Source: Primorskyibacter marinus
Lineage (GTDB): Bacteria > Pseudomonadota > Alphaproteobacteria > Rhodobacterales > Rhodobacteraceae
Direction of reading: 5' to 3'
NCBI RefSeq assembly: GCF_003313245.1
Contig: NZ_QJSD01000004.1
Coordinates: forward strand, 62,001-126,000
Length of the DNA stretch: 64,000 nucleotides
Shown here: positions 49,889-59,905 of the stretch, one piece after another
How positions within the stretch are numbered: the stretch's first letter is position 1
Layout: each line of letters opens with the position of its first letter
Translations under genes and position numbers: made by a program
The notes under the pieces: model-generated
Database searches by the model: none
Told to the model about the DNA's origin: nothing
Seen by the model: only the letters and a program-made list of their open reading frames with translations

Positions 49889-51552
49889 CGTATCAACCCA
49901 AGGAAATGCAGGCAGACATGGCGGGACAACTCGACCCGACGGATAAGAACTGGTGGCGTGGCGCTGTCATATACCAGATATATCCGCGATCTTATCAAGA
50001 CAGTAACGGCGACGGTATCGGCGATCTGAACGGCATTGCCCAAAGGCTGCCGCATATTGCCTCGCTCGGGGTGGATGCGGTCTGGATTTCGCCCTTCTTC
50101 ACATCACCGATGAAAGATTTCGGCTATGATGTCAGCGACTATTGCGACGTCGATCCGATGTTCGGCACGCTGGCCGATTTCGATCAGGTGATCGAGACGG
50201 CGCATGGTCTGGGCCTGCGGGTGATGATCGATCTGGTGTTGTCGCACACCTCCGATCAGCATCCGTGGTTCGCACAAAGCCGTGCCAGCCGCGACAATGC
50301 CAAAGCCGATTGGTATGTTTGGGCCGATCCCAAGCCGGACGGCACGCCGCCCAATAACTGGCTGTCGATCTTCGGCGGGTCCGCCTGGCAATGGGACGGG
50401 CGGCGCGAGCAATATTACCTGCACAACTTCCTGACCTCGCAGCCGGATCTGAACTTTCACAACATGGATGTGCAGGATGCGTTGCTGGATGTGGTGACAT
50501 TCTGGTTGCAGCGCGGGGTCGACGGGTTCAGGCTTGATACGATCAACTTTTATTTCGCTGACAAGGTCTTGCGGGACAATCCTGCACTGGCACCTGAAGA
50601 CCGCAACAACTCTATCGCACCGTCGGTCAACCCGTATAATCATCAGGTGCATCTCTATTCCAAGAACCAGCCCGAGAACCTGGAGTTTCTCAAGCGGTTT
50701 CGCGCCACGATCGAACCCTTCGGTGCGGCCGCAGTGGGCGAGGTGGGCGATGCGCAGCGCGGGCTTGAGGTCATGGCCGAATATACTTCGGGCGGCGACA
50801 AGATGCAGATGTGTTACCCGTTCGAGCTGTTGCAGCCTGCGCGTCTGACCGCGGCATCTGCGGTGGACATCTTCGCAAAACTCAACGAGGCCGCGCCGGA
50901 TGCCTGGCCCTGCTGGGCCTATTCCAACCATGACGTCACCCGCCATATCACCCGTTGGGATCTGTCGCCTGCCGCCGCGCGCGTTTACACAACGCTGCTG
51001 GTCTGCATGCGCGGGTCTGTCTGCATCTATCAGGGCGAGGAACTTGGCCTGCCAGAGGCCGACGTCCCGTTCGAGGACTTGCAAGACCCTTACGGCATAG
51101 AGTTCTGGCCGGAATACAAGGGCCGCGACGGCTGTCGCACACCGATGGTCTGGGAGCCGTCAAACCAGAATGGCGGGTTCAGTTCGGCCAAGCCGTGGTT
51201 GCCGGTCAGCAATGAACATCTGCAACGCTCTGTCGCCAGTCAGGAACAGGAACCGGGCGCGATCCTGCACCACTATCGCCGCGCGCTGGCTTTCCGGCGG
51301 ATGCATCCACCGCTGGTCTCCGGCAGCAGCAGTGAGGTCCGGCGGAAAGGCGACGTGCTGTGGTTTACCCGCGCGCAAGACGGCAAGGAAATCTTCTGCG
51401 CCTTCAATCTCAGCGACACCCCCAGCGCGTTGGAGATGCCAGCGGGCAATTGGCAGCAGACCGGGGCAGAGCTGGGCAGTGCCACCACGTCAGCCGATTG
51501 CAAGTTGCATCTCGGCCCCTGGCAACCCTGCCTCGCAGAGCGTGATCTGTGA
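49885..51552 (+). CDS. aglA: Alpha-glucosidase, GH13 family
   Basis: 555 residues. Cytoplasmic oligo-1,6-/alpha-glucosidase type. GH13 regions: DLVLSHTSDQHPWF (region I), GFRLDTINFY with nucleophile Asp218, AAVGEVGD with acid Glu286, and YSNHDVTRH with Asp350. TIM-barrel length is normal. Cleaves the imported alpha-glucosides to glucose, which Glk can phosphorylate. No signal peptide. Confidence 0.94.
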   Translation: MTYQPKEMQADMAGQLDPTDKNWWRGAVIYQIYPRSYQDSNGDGIGDLNGIAQRLPHIASLGVDAVWISPFFTSPMKDFGYDVSDYCDVDPMFGTLADFDQVIETAHGLGLRVMIDLVLSHTSDQHPWFAQSRASRDNAKADWYVWADPKPDGTPPNNWLSIFGGSAWQWDGRREQYYLHNFLTSQPDLNFHNMDVQDALLDVVTFWLQRGVDGFRLDTINFYFADKVLRDNPALAPEDRNNSIAPSVNPYNHQVHLYSKNQPENLEFLKRFRATIEPFGAAAVGEVGDAQRGLEVMAEYTSGGDKMQMCYPFELLQPARLTAASAVDIFAKLNEAAPDAWPCWAYSNHDVTRHITRWDLSPAAARVYTTLLVCMRGSVCIYQGEELGLPEADVPFEDLQDPYGIEFWPEYKGRDGCRTPMVWEPSNQNGGFSSAKPWLPVSNEHLQRSVASQEQEPGAILHHYRRALAFRRMHPPLVSGSSSEVRRKGDVLWFTRAQDGKEIFCAFNLSDTPSALEMPAGNWQQTGAELGSATTSADCKLHLGPWQPCLAERDL

Positions 51553-51583
51553 CGAAAGACAAGGACATGAGGAAGGACCCGAC

Positions 51584-52672
51584 ATGGCCGATCTGAAACT
51601 GACCGATGTCGAAAAGACCTATGGCGGCACGGTGAACGTGCTCAATGACATCAATCTGGACATCAAGACCGGAGAGTTGATTGTTTTCGTCGGCCCGTCT
51701 GGCTGCGGCAAGTCCACGCTGTTGCGGATGATCGCGGGGCTGGAGAAGATCACCGGCGGTACGCTGGAAATTGACGGCCAGCGGATGAACGATGTGCCGC
51801 CCAGCCAGCGCGGCATCGCGATGGTGTTTCAGTCCTACGCGCTTTATCCGCATATGACGGTACGCGACAACATGACCTTTGCGCTGAAAATTGCCAAGAA
51901 GTCGAAGGAAGAGATTGACGTGGCGGTCGCCAAGGCGGCCAAGATCCTGCAACTGGAACCCTATCTGGACCGTCTGCCCAAGGCGCTGTCTGGCGGCCAG
52001 CGTCAGCGCGTTGCCATTGGCCGGTCCATTGTGCGCGACCCCAAGGTCTACCTGTTCGACGAACCGCTTTCGAACCTTGACGCCGCCTTGCGCGTGGCCA
52101 CGCGGATCGAGATCGCACAGTTGAAGGAACAGATGCCGGACTCGACGATGATCTATGTCACCCACGATCAGGTCGAGGCAATGACCTTGGCCACCCGCAT
52201 CGTCGTGCTGGCCAATAAGGGGATTGCGCAGGTCGGCAGCCCGCTGGACCTGTATGAACGCCCCAATAGCGAATTTGTCGCGCAGTTCATCGGCTCTCCG
52301 TCGATGAATTTGCTACCGGGCGAAATCACCGGAACCGGCCAGCAGACGACAATCCGGCTGGAAGGCGGCGGCACGGCTGTATCGGACGTGCCCAGCAATT
52401 CGGAGGATATGGGCCTGAAGGTCAATGTCGGGGTTCGCCCCGAAGATCTGGTAGAGGCGACGGATTCGTTCATCTTCGACGGCAAGGTGAATATCACCGA
52501 AGCCTTGGGGGAGGTGACGCTGTTGTATTTCGAACCGCAAGGCGGGGGAGAGCCGATCATCGGCAAACTGCCCGGCATCCACAAGGATCGCCGTGGCAAG
52601 ACCGTGCGCCTGACCGCCGATCCCGCGAAAGTTCATATCTTTTATAACGAGGTCTCGCTGCTGTATCGCTGA
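51584..52672 (+). CDS. aglK: Alpha-glucoside ABC transporter ATPase AglK
   Basis: 362 residues. MalK/UgpC-type ATPase: Walker [13 protein letters not shown]-loop MVFQSYALYPHMTV, signature [15 protein letters not shown], Walker [14 protein letters not shown] and switch [13 protein letters not shown]-terminal TOBE domain (VNVGVRPEDL). Last gene of agl; ATG at 51584. Confidence 0.95.
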   Translation: MADLKLTDVEKTYGGTVNVLNDINLDIKTGELIVFVGPSGCGKSTLLRMIAGLEKITGGTLEIDGQRMNDVPPSQRGIAMVFQSYALYPHMTVRDNMTFALKIAKKSKEEIDVAVAKAAKILQLEPYLDRLPKALSGGQRQRVAIGRSIVRDPKVYLFDEPLSNLDAALRVATRIEIAQLKEQMPDSTMIYVTHDQVEAMTLATRIVVLANKGIAQVGSPLDLYERPNSEFVAQFIGSPSMNLLPGEITGTGQQTTIRLEGGGTAVSDVPSNSEDMGLKVNVGVRPEDLVEATDSFIFDGKVNITEALGEVTLLYFEPQGGGEPIIGKLPGIHKDRRGKTVRLTADPAKVHIFYNEVSLLYR

Positions 52673-53174
52673 TGGCTCTCATGGTCTTGCCCCGTGCGGA
52701 AGGGACCAGACCAGTCTGGGCGGGAGGACTGCTTGAGGTTTGGCGTGACGCTCTGACATGCAGGCTTTGGCACGGCTCTCTATGCGTACGCTTTCCACGG
52801 CACGGGACGACATTCTCCAGGCACGGACACGATCGCCGAAACACGCAACAACAACCGGCAATCCCGGGTTGTGCTGACGTCAGGTGCGCCCACACCTTGG
52901 CAGCATGTCCTAGGGTAAAGTTGAGTGTTGGAAGAAATCGTCCAAAATCATTTCCTATAGTGTTGAATCTTAAAGAAAAAAATAAGAACTTTTCCAGTTT
53001 TCCACTGACTTGGTTTGCCAAATGCGCGGCGTCGTTCTGTGAAACTTTTGTGAATTCGTGGTAGATCGACTGTTATTCACAAGTTAATCCTTGAACTGGC
53101 ACGCTTCATTTGTGCACACATAGTTGCGACAGGGATCTCGTGTCCGGCATTTGTCACTTTCTGGGAGAATACTG
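52673..53174. other. Gap between agl and ugp operons
   Basis: 502 bp. A plus frame covering 52672-53064 is unlikely to be real: no family, no ribosome site, low-complexity tail. The last 140 bp are AT-rich and should hold the ugp promoter. Heptamers CTGTGAA (53037), TTGTGAA (53048), CTGTTAT (53070) and AAGTTAA (53081) fall on an 11-bp period, resembling a degenerate Pho box. Confidence 0.45.
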
Positions 53175-54485
53175 ATGAAATATTCAACATCTTTTATCGC
53201 GGGTGCTGCGGTGTTGTGCTCGGCGCAAACCGCCTTTGCGCAGACGGAAATCGAGTTCTGGCATGCGTTTACCGGACGTCTGGGTGAACTGGTCGCCGAA
53301 CAGGTAGAGACCTTCAATGCCAGCCAAAATGACTACACGGTCGTCGCCAGCCACAAGGGCAACTATTCCGAAACGCTGAACGCGGGTATCGCGGCATTTC
53401 GCGCAGGCGAGCAGCCCGACATCCTGATGGTGTTCGAGGTTGGCACGGCCACGATGATGGGTGCCAAGGGCGCGGTAAAGCCAGTCTATGAGGTCATGGA
53501 AGATGCCGGTGCCGAGTTTGACCAGTCGAAATATATCGGGTCGGTCAAAGGCTATTACACATCGGCCGATGGTAACATGCTGTCGCTGCCCTTCAACTCT
53601 TCCACGCCGGTCCTTTGGGTCAACCGCGACATGCTGGAAGAGGCCGGAATCGACCCCGATACAGATCTTTCCACTTGGGAAAATGTTGGCGCGACGCTGG
53701 ACCAGTTGAAAGAGGCCGGCGTCGATTGCCCGATGACCACAGCATGGCAAAGCTGGATCCAGCTGGAAAACATGTCCGCCTACCATGACGTGCCGTTTGC
53801 CACCAAGGATAACGGTTTCGGCGGCACCGATACCGAACTGGTTTTCAACAGCGCCGCACAGGTCGCTCATATCTCGGCCCTGGGGGACTGGGCGAAAGAG
53901 GGCAAGTTCATCTATGCCGGTCGTCGCAACGAGGGCGGTGCCAACTTCCGCTCGGGCGAATGCGCGCTCTTCACCGAAAGCTCGGCTGGCTATGCAGGGA
54001 TCAAGGCCGAAGCAGAATTTGCCTTTGATGTGCGTCCGTTGCCTTACTGGTCAGAGCTTGTCGATGAGCCGCAGAATACCATCATCGGCGGGGCCTCGCT
54101 TTGGGTGATGGAAGGTCAGACGGACGAGGAATACAAGGCCGTCGCGGCGTTTCTGAATTTCCTGTCCTCGCCGGAGATCCAGGCGAAGTGGCATCAGGAT
54201 ACCGGCTATCTGCCGATCACCACTGAAGCTGGCGAAAAGACTCGTGCGGACGGGTTCTACGATGAAAACCCCGGCACCGACATCGCCGTGATCCAGATGA
54301 CAGCGAACGAGCCGACGAACAACTCCAAAGGTCTGCGCCTTGGGTCGTTCGATCAGATCCGCGGCATCATCGACGAGGAACTGGAAGCGGTCTGGGCCGG
54401 TGACAAGGACGCGCAAGCCGCGCTCGACAGCGCGGTAGAGCGTGGCAACGCGTTGCTGCGTCGTTTCGAATCTTCCCAACGCTGA
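53175..54485 (+). CDS. ugpB: sn-Glycerol-3-phosphate ABC transporter substrate-binding protein UgpB
   Basis: 436 residues. Signal peptide ending TAFAQ; mature start TEIEFWHAFTGRLGELV. UgpB hallmarks: SHKGNYSETLNAGIAAFRAGEQPDILMVFEVGTATMM and LPFNSSTPVLWVNRDMLEEAGID. Binds glycerol-3-phosphate or its diesters in the periplasm. GGGAGAATACTG precedes the ATG at 53175. Confidence 0.93.
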   Translation: MKYSTSFIAGAAVLCSAQTAFAQTEIEFWHAFTGRLGELVAEQVETFNASQNDYTVVASHKGNYSETLNAGIAAFRAGEQPDILMVFEVGTATMMGAKGAVKPVYEVMEDAGAEFDQSKYIGSVKGYYTSADGNMLSLPFNSSTPVLWVNRDMLEEAGIDPDTDLSTWENVGATLDQLKEAGVDCPMTTAWQSWIQLENMSAYHDVPFATKDNGFGGTDTELVFNSAAQVAHISALGDWAKEGKFIYAGRRNEGGANFRSGECALFTESSAGYAGIKAEAEFAFDVRPLPYWSELVDEPQNTIIGGASLWVMEGQTDEEYKAVAAFLNFLSSPEIQAKWHQDTGYLPITTEAGEKTRADGFYDENPGTDIAVIQMTANEPTNNSKGLRLGSFDQIRGIIDEELEAVWAGDKDAQAALDSAVERGNALLRRFESSQR

Positions 54486-54556
54486 ATGAGCACAGGGCGG
54501 TGCCGGAGCATACGGCCCGGCGCCGCCCAACACACGTTCAAAAGCCGGAGGTTCGG

Positions 54557-54895
54557 ATGCACACCACATACAAACCGCTGATTTTCCTCGCCTGTCTCGG
54601 ACTAACGGGATGCGTCATGTCAGAGCCATCAGCCAACGGTGCCGACCCCGCAGCCGGGCAAGTCACCAATGCCAGTGACGCCGGTCTATACGCCGTGCGC
54701 CCCTATCCAGATCCGGGCTCTGTCTGTCAGGTCATCGGAGAAAGCGACGCAACACGCGAATTTCTGGACGATGCCGCCCTGCTTATCGGTTGCCCGACCC
54801 AGCAACGCAGCGCCATTGCCGACCGAATGAACGAAGGGGCGAGGGTGGTTGCACAGGTTCGCCAGTGGACGCTTCTTTCGGTGCCCATGCGATAA
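54557..54895 (+). CDS. Putative lipoprotein inserted in the ugp operon
   Basis: 112 residues. Lipoprotein signal FLACLGLTGC (Cys about 18), then a small domain with two further Cys (GSVCQVIGESDATR and LIGCPTQQRS). GGAGG before the ATG at 54557. It stands between ugpB and ugpA on the same strand, where ordinary ugp operons have no gene. Family not recognised; an accessory envelope protein of the transporter is a guess. Confidence 0.72.
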   Translation: MHTTYKPLIFLACLGLTGCVMSEPSANGADPAAGQVTNASDAGLYAVRPYPDPGSVCQVIGESDATREFLDDAALLIGCPTQQRSAIADRMNEGARVVAQVRQWTLLSVPMR

Positions 54896-54925
54896 CCTGT
54901 CTTACCGGAGCAATCCTGACACATC

Positions 54926-55807
54926 ATGGAAAAGCGCGTCACCTTCAAAGGCATCTGGTTGCCGATCCTGCTGGTCCTGCCGCAGATAGTCATCACGGCT
55001 GTGTTCTTCTTCTATCCGGCGGGGCAAGCGGTCTGGCAGTCGCTGTTCATTCCCGACCCGTTCGGCCTGTCGATGCAATGGGTCGGGCTTGGGAATTTCG
55101 AGTACCTGTTTTCCGACCCGTATTACCGTGCGTCTTTCGTGACAACCGCAGTGTTTTCTATCCTCGTTACAGTGGTTTCCATGGGCGTGGCGCTGTATCT
55201 CGCGCTGCTTGCGGATCGGCTGATCAAGGGGGCGGGCGCGTATCGGACGCTGTTGATCTGGCCCTATGCTGTTGCGCCTGCTGTAGCGGGGGTTCTGTGG
55301 CTGTTCATGTTCAACACGCGCGTTGGTGTCGTGTCATGGTATCTTGGCGTGCTTGGCTATGACTGGAACCACGTCCTGAATGAAGGCGAGGCGATGGGCC
55401 TGGTCGTCGTGTCCTCTGCCTGGGGACGGATCAGCTATAACTTCCTGTTCTTCCTGGCCGGGCTGCAAGCCATTCCCAAATCGGTGATCGAGGCCGCGGC
55501 CATTGATGGTGCGCATTTCTGGACGCGGTTTCGTACCATCGTCTTTCCGCTTTTGTCACCGACGACGTTTTTCCTGCTGGTCGTGAACATCATCTACGCC
55601 TTTTTTGAAACCTTCGGCGTCATCCACACGATTACCAGCGGCGGTCCGCAACAGGCCACCACGATCCTTGTTTATAAGGTGTTTTCGGACGGCTTTGTGG
55701 GGCAGGATCTGGGATCATCCGCGGCGCAATCCGTCGTGCTGCTGTTCCTTGTGTCAATCCTGACGGTGGTTCAGTTCAAATTCATCGAACGCAGGGTGCA
55801 TTACTGA
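54926..55807 (+). CDS. ugpA: Glycerol-3-phosphate ABC transporter permease UgpA
   Basis: 293 residues, six helices. [33 protein letters not shown] is the UgpA opening, and the EAA loop [26 protein letters not shown] docks UgpC. Stop overlaps the ugpE start by one base. Confidence 0.94.
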   Translation: MEKRVTFKGIWLPILLVLPQIVITAVFFFYPAGQAVWQSLFIPDPFGLSMQWVGLGNFEYLFSDPYYRASFVTTAVFSILVTVVSMGVALYLALLADRLIKGAGAYRTLLIWPYAVAPAVAGVLWLFMFNTRVGVVSWYLGVLGYDWNHVLNEGEAMGLVVVSSAWGRISYNFLFFLAGLQAIPKSVIEAAAIDGAHFWTRFRTIVFPLLSPTTFFLLVVNIIYAFFETFGVIHTITSGGPQQATTILVYKVFSDGFVGQDLGSSAAQSVVLLFLVSILTVVQFKFIERRVHY

Positions 55808-56661
55808 TGGCTGAGCGGAACGGTATGGTGGAAAAGCGCGGCGCGGGGCTGTGGCTGACCCATCTGGGGCTGATTATCGGCGTCCTGTTTATCTTCTTTC
55901 CGATCTGGCTGGCCTTCGTGGCCTCGACGGTCACGCAGGCCGATATTGTCCGCCCGCCAATGCCTCTTTTGCCCGGCGATCAGTTTTTCACAAACTACGG
56001 ACGCGCCCTGACGTCGGGTGTGAATGCGCCGGTTGCCACGATGCTGCTCAATTCCATGGCAATGGCGCTGGGGATTGCGGTGGGCAAAATCGCGATTTCG
56101 CTGCTGTCGGCCTTTGCGATCGTGTATTTCCGGTTCCCGCTGCGAAAGCTGTTTTTCTGGCTGATTTTCCTGACCCTGATGCTGCCGGTCGAAGTGCGGA
56201 TCGTGCCCACCTACGAGGTCATTGCGAATTTCGGGATGCTCAACAGCTATCAAGGCCTGATCCTGCCGCTGATTGCCTCGGCCACCGCGACCTTTCTGTT
56301 CCGCCAGTTCTTCATGACGGTCCCGGATGAGCTGGCCGAGGCGGCGCGGGTCGATGGTGCAAAACCGATGCGGTTCTTCTTCGATATCCTGCTTCCGATG
56401 AGCCGGACAAATATTGCCGCACTCTTTGTAATTCTGTTCATATACGGCTGGAACCAGTACCTCTGGCCGTTGCTGATAACCACCGACCCTGACATGAACA
56501 CGATCGTCATGGGCATCAAGCAGATGTTCCCCAGCGGCGATGACACGGCCGATTGGCCGGTGATCATGGCGACGTCGATTCTGGCGATGGTGCCGCCGGT
56601 TCTGGTGGTGGTGGGAATGCAGCGGTTGTTCGTGCGCGGACTGGTGGAGAGCGAGAAATAA
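55807..56661 (+). CDS. ugpE: Glycerol-3-phosphate ABC transporter permease UgpE
   Basis: 284 residues, six helices. [18 protein letters not shown] and the EAA loop [25 protein letters not shown] are typical UgpE. One-base overlaps with ugpA and ugpC indicate a tightly coupled operon. Confidence 0.94.
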   Translation: MAERNGMVEKRGAGLWLTHLGLIIGVLFIFFPIWLAFVASTVTQADIVRPPMPLLPGDQFFTNYGRALTSGVNAPVATMLLNSMAMALGIAVGKIAISLLSAFAIVYFRFPLRKLFFWLIFLTLMLPVEVRIVPTYEVIANFGMLNSYQGLILPLIASATATFLFRQFFMTVPDELAEAARVDGAKPMRFFFDILLPMSRTNIAALFVILFIYGWNQYLWPLLITTDPDMNTIVMGIKQMFPSGDDTADWPVIMATSILAMVPPVLVVVGMQRLFVRGLVESEK

Positions 56662-57671
56662 TGGCGACTGTCACACTTCAAAACGTCAGGAAATCCTTCG
56701 GGAAAACCGATGTCATCCATGGCATTGACCTTGATATTGCCGATGGCGAATTCATCGTGATTGTCGGGCCGTCCGGCTGCGGGAAATCCACCTTGCTGCG
56801 CATGGTTGCGGGGCTGGAAACCGTTACATCCGGCGAGGTGAAGATCGGCGGCAGGCTGGTCAACGACGTAGAGCCGATGGATCGCGACATCGCCATGGTG
56901 TTTCAGAACTACGCGCTTTATCCGCATATGTCGGTCTTCGACAACATGGCCTACGGGCTCAAGATCGCCAAAACCCCCCGGTCCGAGATTGAAGAGCGTG
57001 TGGCAAGTGCAGCAGAGCTTTTGCAGCTTGAACCCTACCTGCACCGTAAACCGCGCGAATTGTCGGGGGGGCAGCGTCAGCGCGTCGCCATGGGCCGCGC
57101 CATCGTGCGCAAACCCGCCGTGTTCCTGTTCGACGAACCGCTCAGCAACCTTGACGCCAAGCTTCGTGTGCAAATGCGGTTGGAGATCAAGGCGTTGCAG
57201 CGCAAACTGGGTGTCACGGCGCTATACGTCACCCATGATCAGGTCGAGGCGATGACACTGGCGGATCGTATGGTCGTGATGAATAGCGGGGTCGCGGACC
57301 AGATTGGCAAACCGCTGGAGGTTTACGCCGACCCGCAGACGGCCTTTGTCGGCGGGTTCATCGGATCGCCGCCGACGAATTTCCTGAATGCCGGGCTGAT
57401 ACCGGGCCTTGCCACCGGCAACACCATCGGCATCCGGCCCGAGCATCTGACACTGCGCGCGGATGGGCGGCTTCAGACAACCGTCGCCTATACCGAAGCA
57501 CTGGGTGCCGAGACATTGATCCACTGCCGTCTGCCGGACGGCAATCAGATCACCGCGCGGCAGGACGCGACGCAGCGCATCCCGGCCGAGGGCGAAAGCA
57601 TCGGCATCACCTGGAACGATGGCGACGCCATGCTTTTCGATGCCGGTGGTCGCCGCACCGGACAGGTTTAA
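56661..57671 (+). CDS. ugpC: Glycerol-3-phosphate ABC transporter ATPase UgpC
   Basis: 336 residues. Walker [12 protein letters not shown], signature [15 protein letters not shown], Walker [16 protein letters not shown], switch [19 protein letters not shown]-type C-terminal domain shorter than in AglK. Last gene of the ugp operon. Related to AglK, but UgpC by its operon. Confidence 0.93.
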   Translation: MATVTLQNVRKSFGKTDVIHGIDLDIADGEFIVIVGPSGCGKSTLLRMVAGLETVTSGEVKIGGRLVNDVEPMDRDIAMVFQNYALYPHMSVFDNMAYGLKIAKTPRSEIEERVASAAELLQLEPYLHRKPRELSGGQRQRVAMGRAIVRKPAVFLFDEPLSNLDAKLRVQMRLEIKALQRKLGVTALYVTHDQVEAMTLADRMVVMNSGVADQIGKPLEVYADPQTAFVGGFIGSPPTNFLNAGLIPGLATGNTIGIRPEHLTLRADGRLQTTVAYTEALGAETLIHCRLPDGNQITARQDATQRIPAEGESIGITWNDGDAMLFDAGGRRTGQV

Positions 57672-58132
57672 TCCGCGCGGCGTTGTTCGCAGCGATCCCA
57701 AATCTTACGATCCAGAAAGGGGTGGCTGGCCTCGTGTCTTGGTTGGACTTGATATACTTGCATGTCGTGCGTCTTCCGGGCGTCGTCCCAGTCCGTCGGA
57801 TTTGGTATCGCGATTAACGAAGACGCCGCTGCTTTTCATCCGCTTGACCCTGACGGCACCCCTGCAATTGAAGCACTGCGGTCAGAGGCAACAAGCGCGA
57901 AGCCTTGGTCAATCACGGCTGTGTCGTCTGAAATTGAAGATCTGAGGTCTGCAAACCGGTGCAAGGGCCATTCGCGGATTTGTTGCGAACCACGAATCAT
58001 CGGTCAGATATTTGACGGCTTGAATCTACGACCAAGGTCTGTGCAATTCTTATTTTATAAGAATCGCTTTCATGCTCGCAAATCGTGCAGTCTGTCACGG
58101 CGTAAGCATGCGCAGAATAAGGAGATATCGAC
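57672..58132. other. Gap between ugp and pqq operons
   Basis: 461 bp. An open plus frame (57762-58253) has no family resemblance and reads through pqqA out of frame. Apart from the palindrome at 58046 no element was recognised; the ugp terminator was not identified. Confidence 0.45.
58046..58064. promoter_or_regulatory. 19-bp AT-rich palindrome upstream of pqqA
   Basis: ATTCTTAT-TTT-ATAAGAAT, a perfect 8-3-8 inverted repeat, 69 bp before pqqA. Its symmetry suggests a dimeric regulator site; it may also overlap the promoter. Regulator unknown. Confidence 0.5.
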
Positions 58133-58231
58133 ATGGCATGGACGAAACCGAAGATCCGCGAAATCGAATGCGGGATGGAAATCAACATGTATGGACCTGA
58201 AAGCGACGAAGAGCGCGAAGTGCTGTTCTGA
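58133..58231 (+). CDS. pqqA: PQQ precursor peptide PqqA
   Basis: 32 residues, too short for usual gene calling. Contains the Glu16-x3-Tyr20 pair (MEINMY) whose side chains are joined to make pyrroloquinoline quinone, and the typical N-terminus MAWTKPKIREIECGM. AAGGAG lies 8 bp before the ATG. Substrate of PqqE/PqqD. Confidence 0.95.
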   Translation: MAWTKPKIREIECGMEINMYGPESDEEREVLF

Positions 58232-58253
58232 ACGACCTGCGCGGATTATCTGA

Positions 58254-59150
58254 ATGACGTTTCGCGCATATATTCTGGGCGCTGCGGCGGGCGGTGGCCT
58301 GCCGCAGTGGAATTGTGGTTGCCAGAACTGTAATCTTGCGCGCCTCGGGCAGATTCCGCAGCAGACGCAATCCTCGCTGGCGGTTTCCGGGAATGGCCGG
58401 GACTGGGCGATCCTCAATGCCTCGCCCGACATCCGACAGCAACTGGCCGATGCGGCCCCTCTACATCCCACAGGGTCGCGAACGCTGCCTTTGAGTTCAG
58501 TGCTTGTCACCAATGGAGACATTGACCATGTGGCCGGGCTGCTGACCTTGCGCGAAATGCAGCCTTTTACGCTATTCGCGACACGCGCGATCCACGATGT
58601 GCTGGACACCAACACAATTTTTGACGCCCTGCGCCGGGACGTCGTCGCGCGGGAACCCATCGCGTTGGAACAGCCATTCGAACTGGCACCGGATCTTGCG
58701 GCAGAGCTTTTCCCGGTGCCGGGCAAGGTTCCGCTTTACCTTGAGGGGGAGACCGTCGAAACCGGCCAGATCGGTGAGAATACCGTTGGTGTGGCGCTAA
58801 CCTTGGGTAAGACGCGGGTCTATTACATTCCCGGCTGTGCGACGCTGAACGACACATTGCGAACGCGGCTGGATGGCGCTGATCTGGTATTCTTCGATGG
58901 AACACTCTGGCAGGATGACGAGATGATCCGCGCCGGGTTGGGACAGAAAACCGGCCAGCGTATGGGCCATATGTCGATGTCGGGGCAGGACGGTTCTATC
59001 GCGGCGTTTCGCGACCTCAATATTGGCCAGAAGGTTTTTGTTCATATGAACAACACGAACCCTGTTCTACGCCCCAACGGGGCCGAGCGTGCCGAAGCGC
59101 AAGCCGCCGGATGGACAATAGGGCAGGATGGAATGGAGATTACGGCATGA
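58254..59150 (+). CDS. pqqB: Pyrroloquinoline quinone biosynthesis protein PqqB
   Basis: 298 residues. Metallo-beta-lactamase-like fold, with LGAAAGGGLPQWNCGCQNC at the N-terminus and metal region TNGDIDHVAGLLTLRE in place of the canonical HxHxDH. Its role, possibly hydroxylation of the tyrosine precursor, is from the family. Begins 22 bp after pqqA; stop overlaps pqqC by four bases. Confidence 0.95.
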   Translation: MTFRAYILGAAAGGGLPQWNCGCQNCNLARLGQIPQQTQSSLAVSGNGRDWAILNASPDIRQQLADAAPLHPTGSRTLPLSSVLVTNGDIDHVAGLLTLREMQPFTLFATRAIHDVLDTNTIFDALRRDVVAREPIALEQPFELAPDLAAELFPVPGKVPLYLEGETVETGQIGENTVGVALTLGKTRVYYIPGCATLNDTLRTRLDGADLVFFDGTLWQDDEMIRAGLGQKTGQRMGHMSMSGQDGSIAAFRDLNIGQKVFVHMNNTNPVLRPNGAERAEAQAAGWTIGQDGMEITA

Positions 59151-59905
59151 CCCGCACACCGCAGTCACGCGACGCTTTCGAGGCCCGTCTTCGCCAGATC
59201 GGGGCCGAGCGTTATCACGATCTGCACCCGTTTCACGACCGGTTGCACGGCGGTGGGTGCACGCCTGAACAGGTGCAGGCCTGGGTTATCAACCGCTATT
59301 ATTATCAGCACTCTATCCCGATGAAGGACGCTGCTTTCATGAGCCGGGTCGAGGATTCCAACCTGCGCCGCGCCTGGCGTTCGCGGATGGAGGATCACGA
59401 CGGCACGGATACAAACGAAGGTGGCATTCGGCGCTGGCTGCGTCTGGCAGAGGCGGTGGGGCTTGATCCGGACTATGTTGCTTCCTGCGACGGGGTGCTT
59501 CCTGCGACAAGGTTTGCTGTCGATGCCTATGTGCGCTTTGTCCATGAAAAGACGTTGCTGGAAGCGGTGGCCGCGTCCCTGACGGAACTCTTTGCTCCGA
59601 AGATTCATGCCAACCGCATCGAGGGGCTGTTGAAGAACTACGCCTTCGCCGACGACTCTTCACTGTCCTATTTCCGCAACCGTCTGAAAGAAGCGCCCAA
59701 GGATGTGGCCTTTGGTCTGGCCTGGGTGCTGGATCATGCCGATACGGCGGAAAAGCAGGACGCGGCGGCCAAGGCGCTGATCTTCAAGACCGATGTCCTC
59801 TGGTCGCAGCTTGACGCGCTTTGGGGCGCGTATGTGGAACCGGCGCGCATCCCGCCCGGCGCATGGCAGCCCGGAACTGGCACCCTGATCCGGCAGGCGT
59901 CCTGA
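59147..59905 (+). CDS. pqqC: Pyrroloquinoline-quinone synthase PqqC
   Basis: 252 residues. Cofactor-free oxidase of the last ring-closing, eight-electron step. All-helical fold with INRYYYQHSIPMKDAAFMSR and FAVDAYVRFVHEKTLLEAVAASLTELFAP active-site blocks. ATG at 59147 (ATGA overlap with pqqB). Confidence 0.95.
   Translation: MTRTPQSRDAFEARLRQIGAERYHDLHPFHDRLHGGGCTPEQVQAWVINRYYYQHSIPMKDAAFMSRVEDSNLRRAWRSRMEDHDGTDTNEGGIRRWLRLAEAVGLDPDYVASCDGVLPATRFAVDAYVRFVHEKTLLEAVAASLTELFAPKIHANRIEGLLKNYAFADDSSLSYFRNRLKEAPKDVAFGLAWVLDHADTAEKQDAAAKALIFKTDVLWSQLDALWGAYVEPARIPPGAWQPGTGTLIRQAS

Noticed and set aside
52672-53064. 130-codon frame between agl and ugp
   Set aside because: Odd composition (many Cys, His, Arg), no family, no ribosome site, and it runs into AT-rich promoter DNA.
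57762-58253. 163-codon frame upstream of pqqB
   Set aside because: It crosses the clearly real pqqA in another frame and has no family signature.
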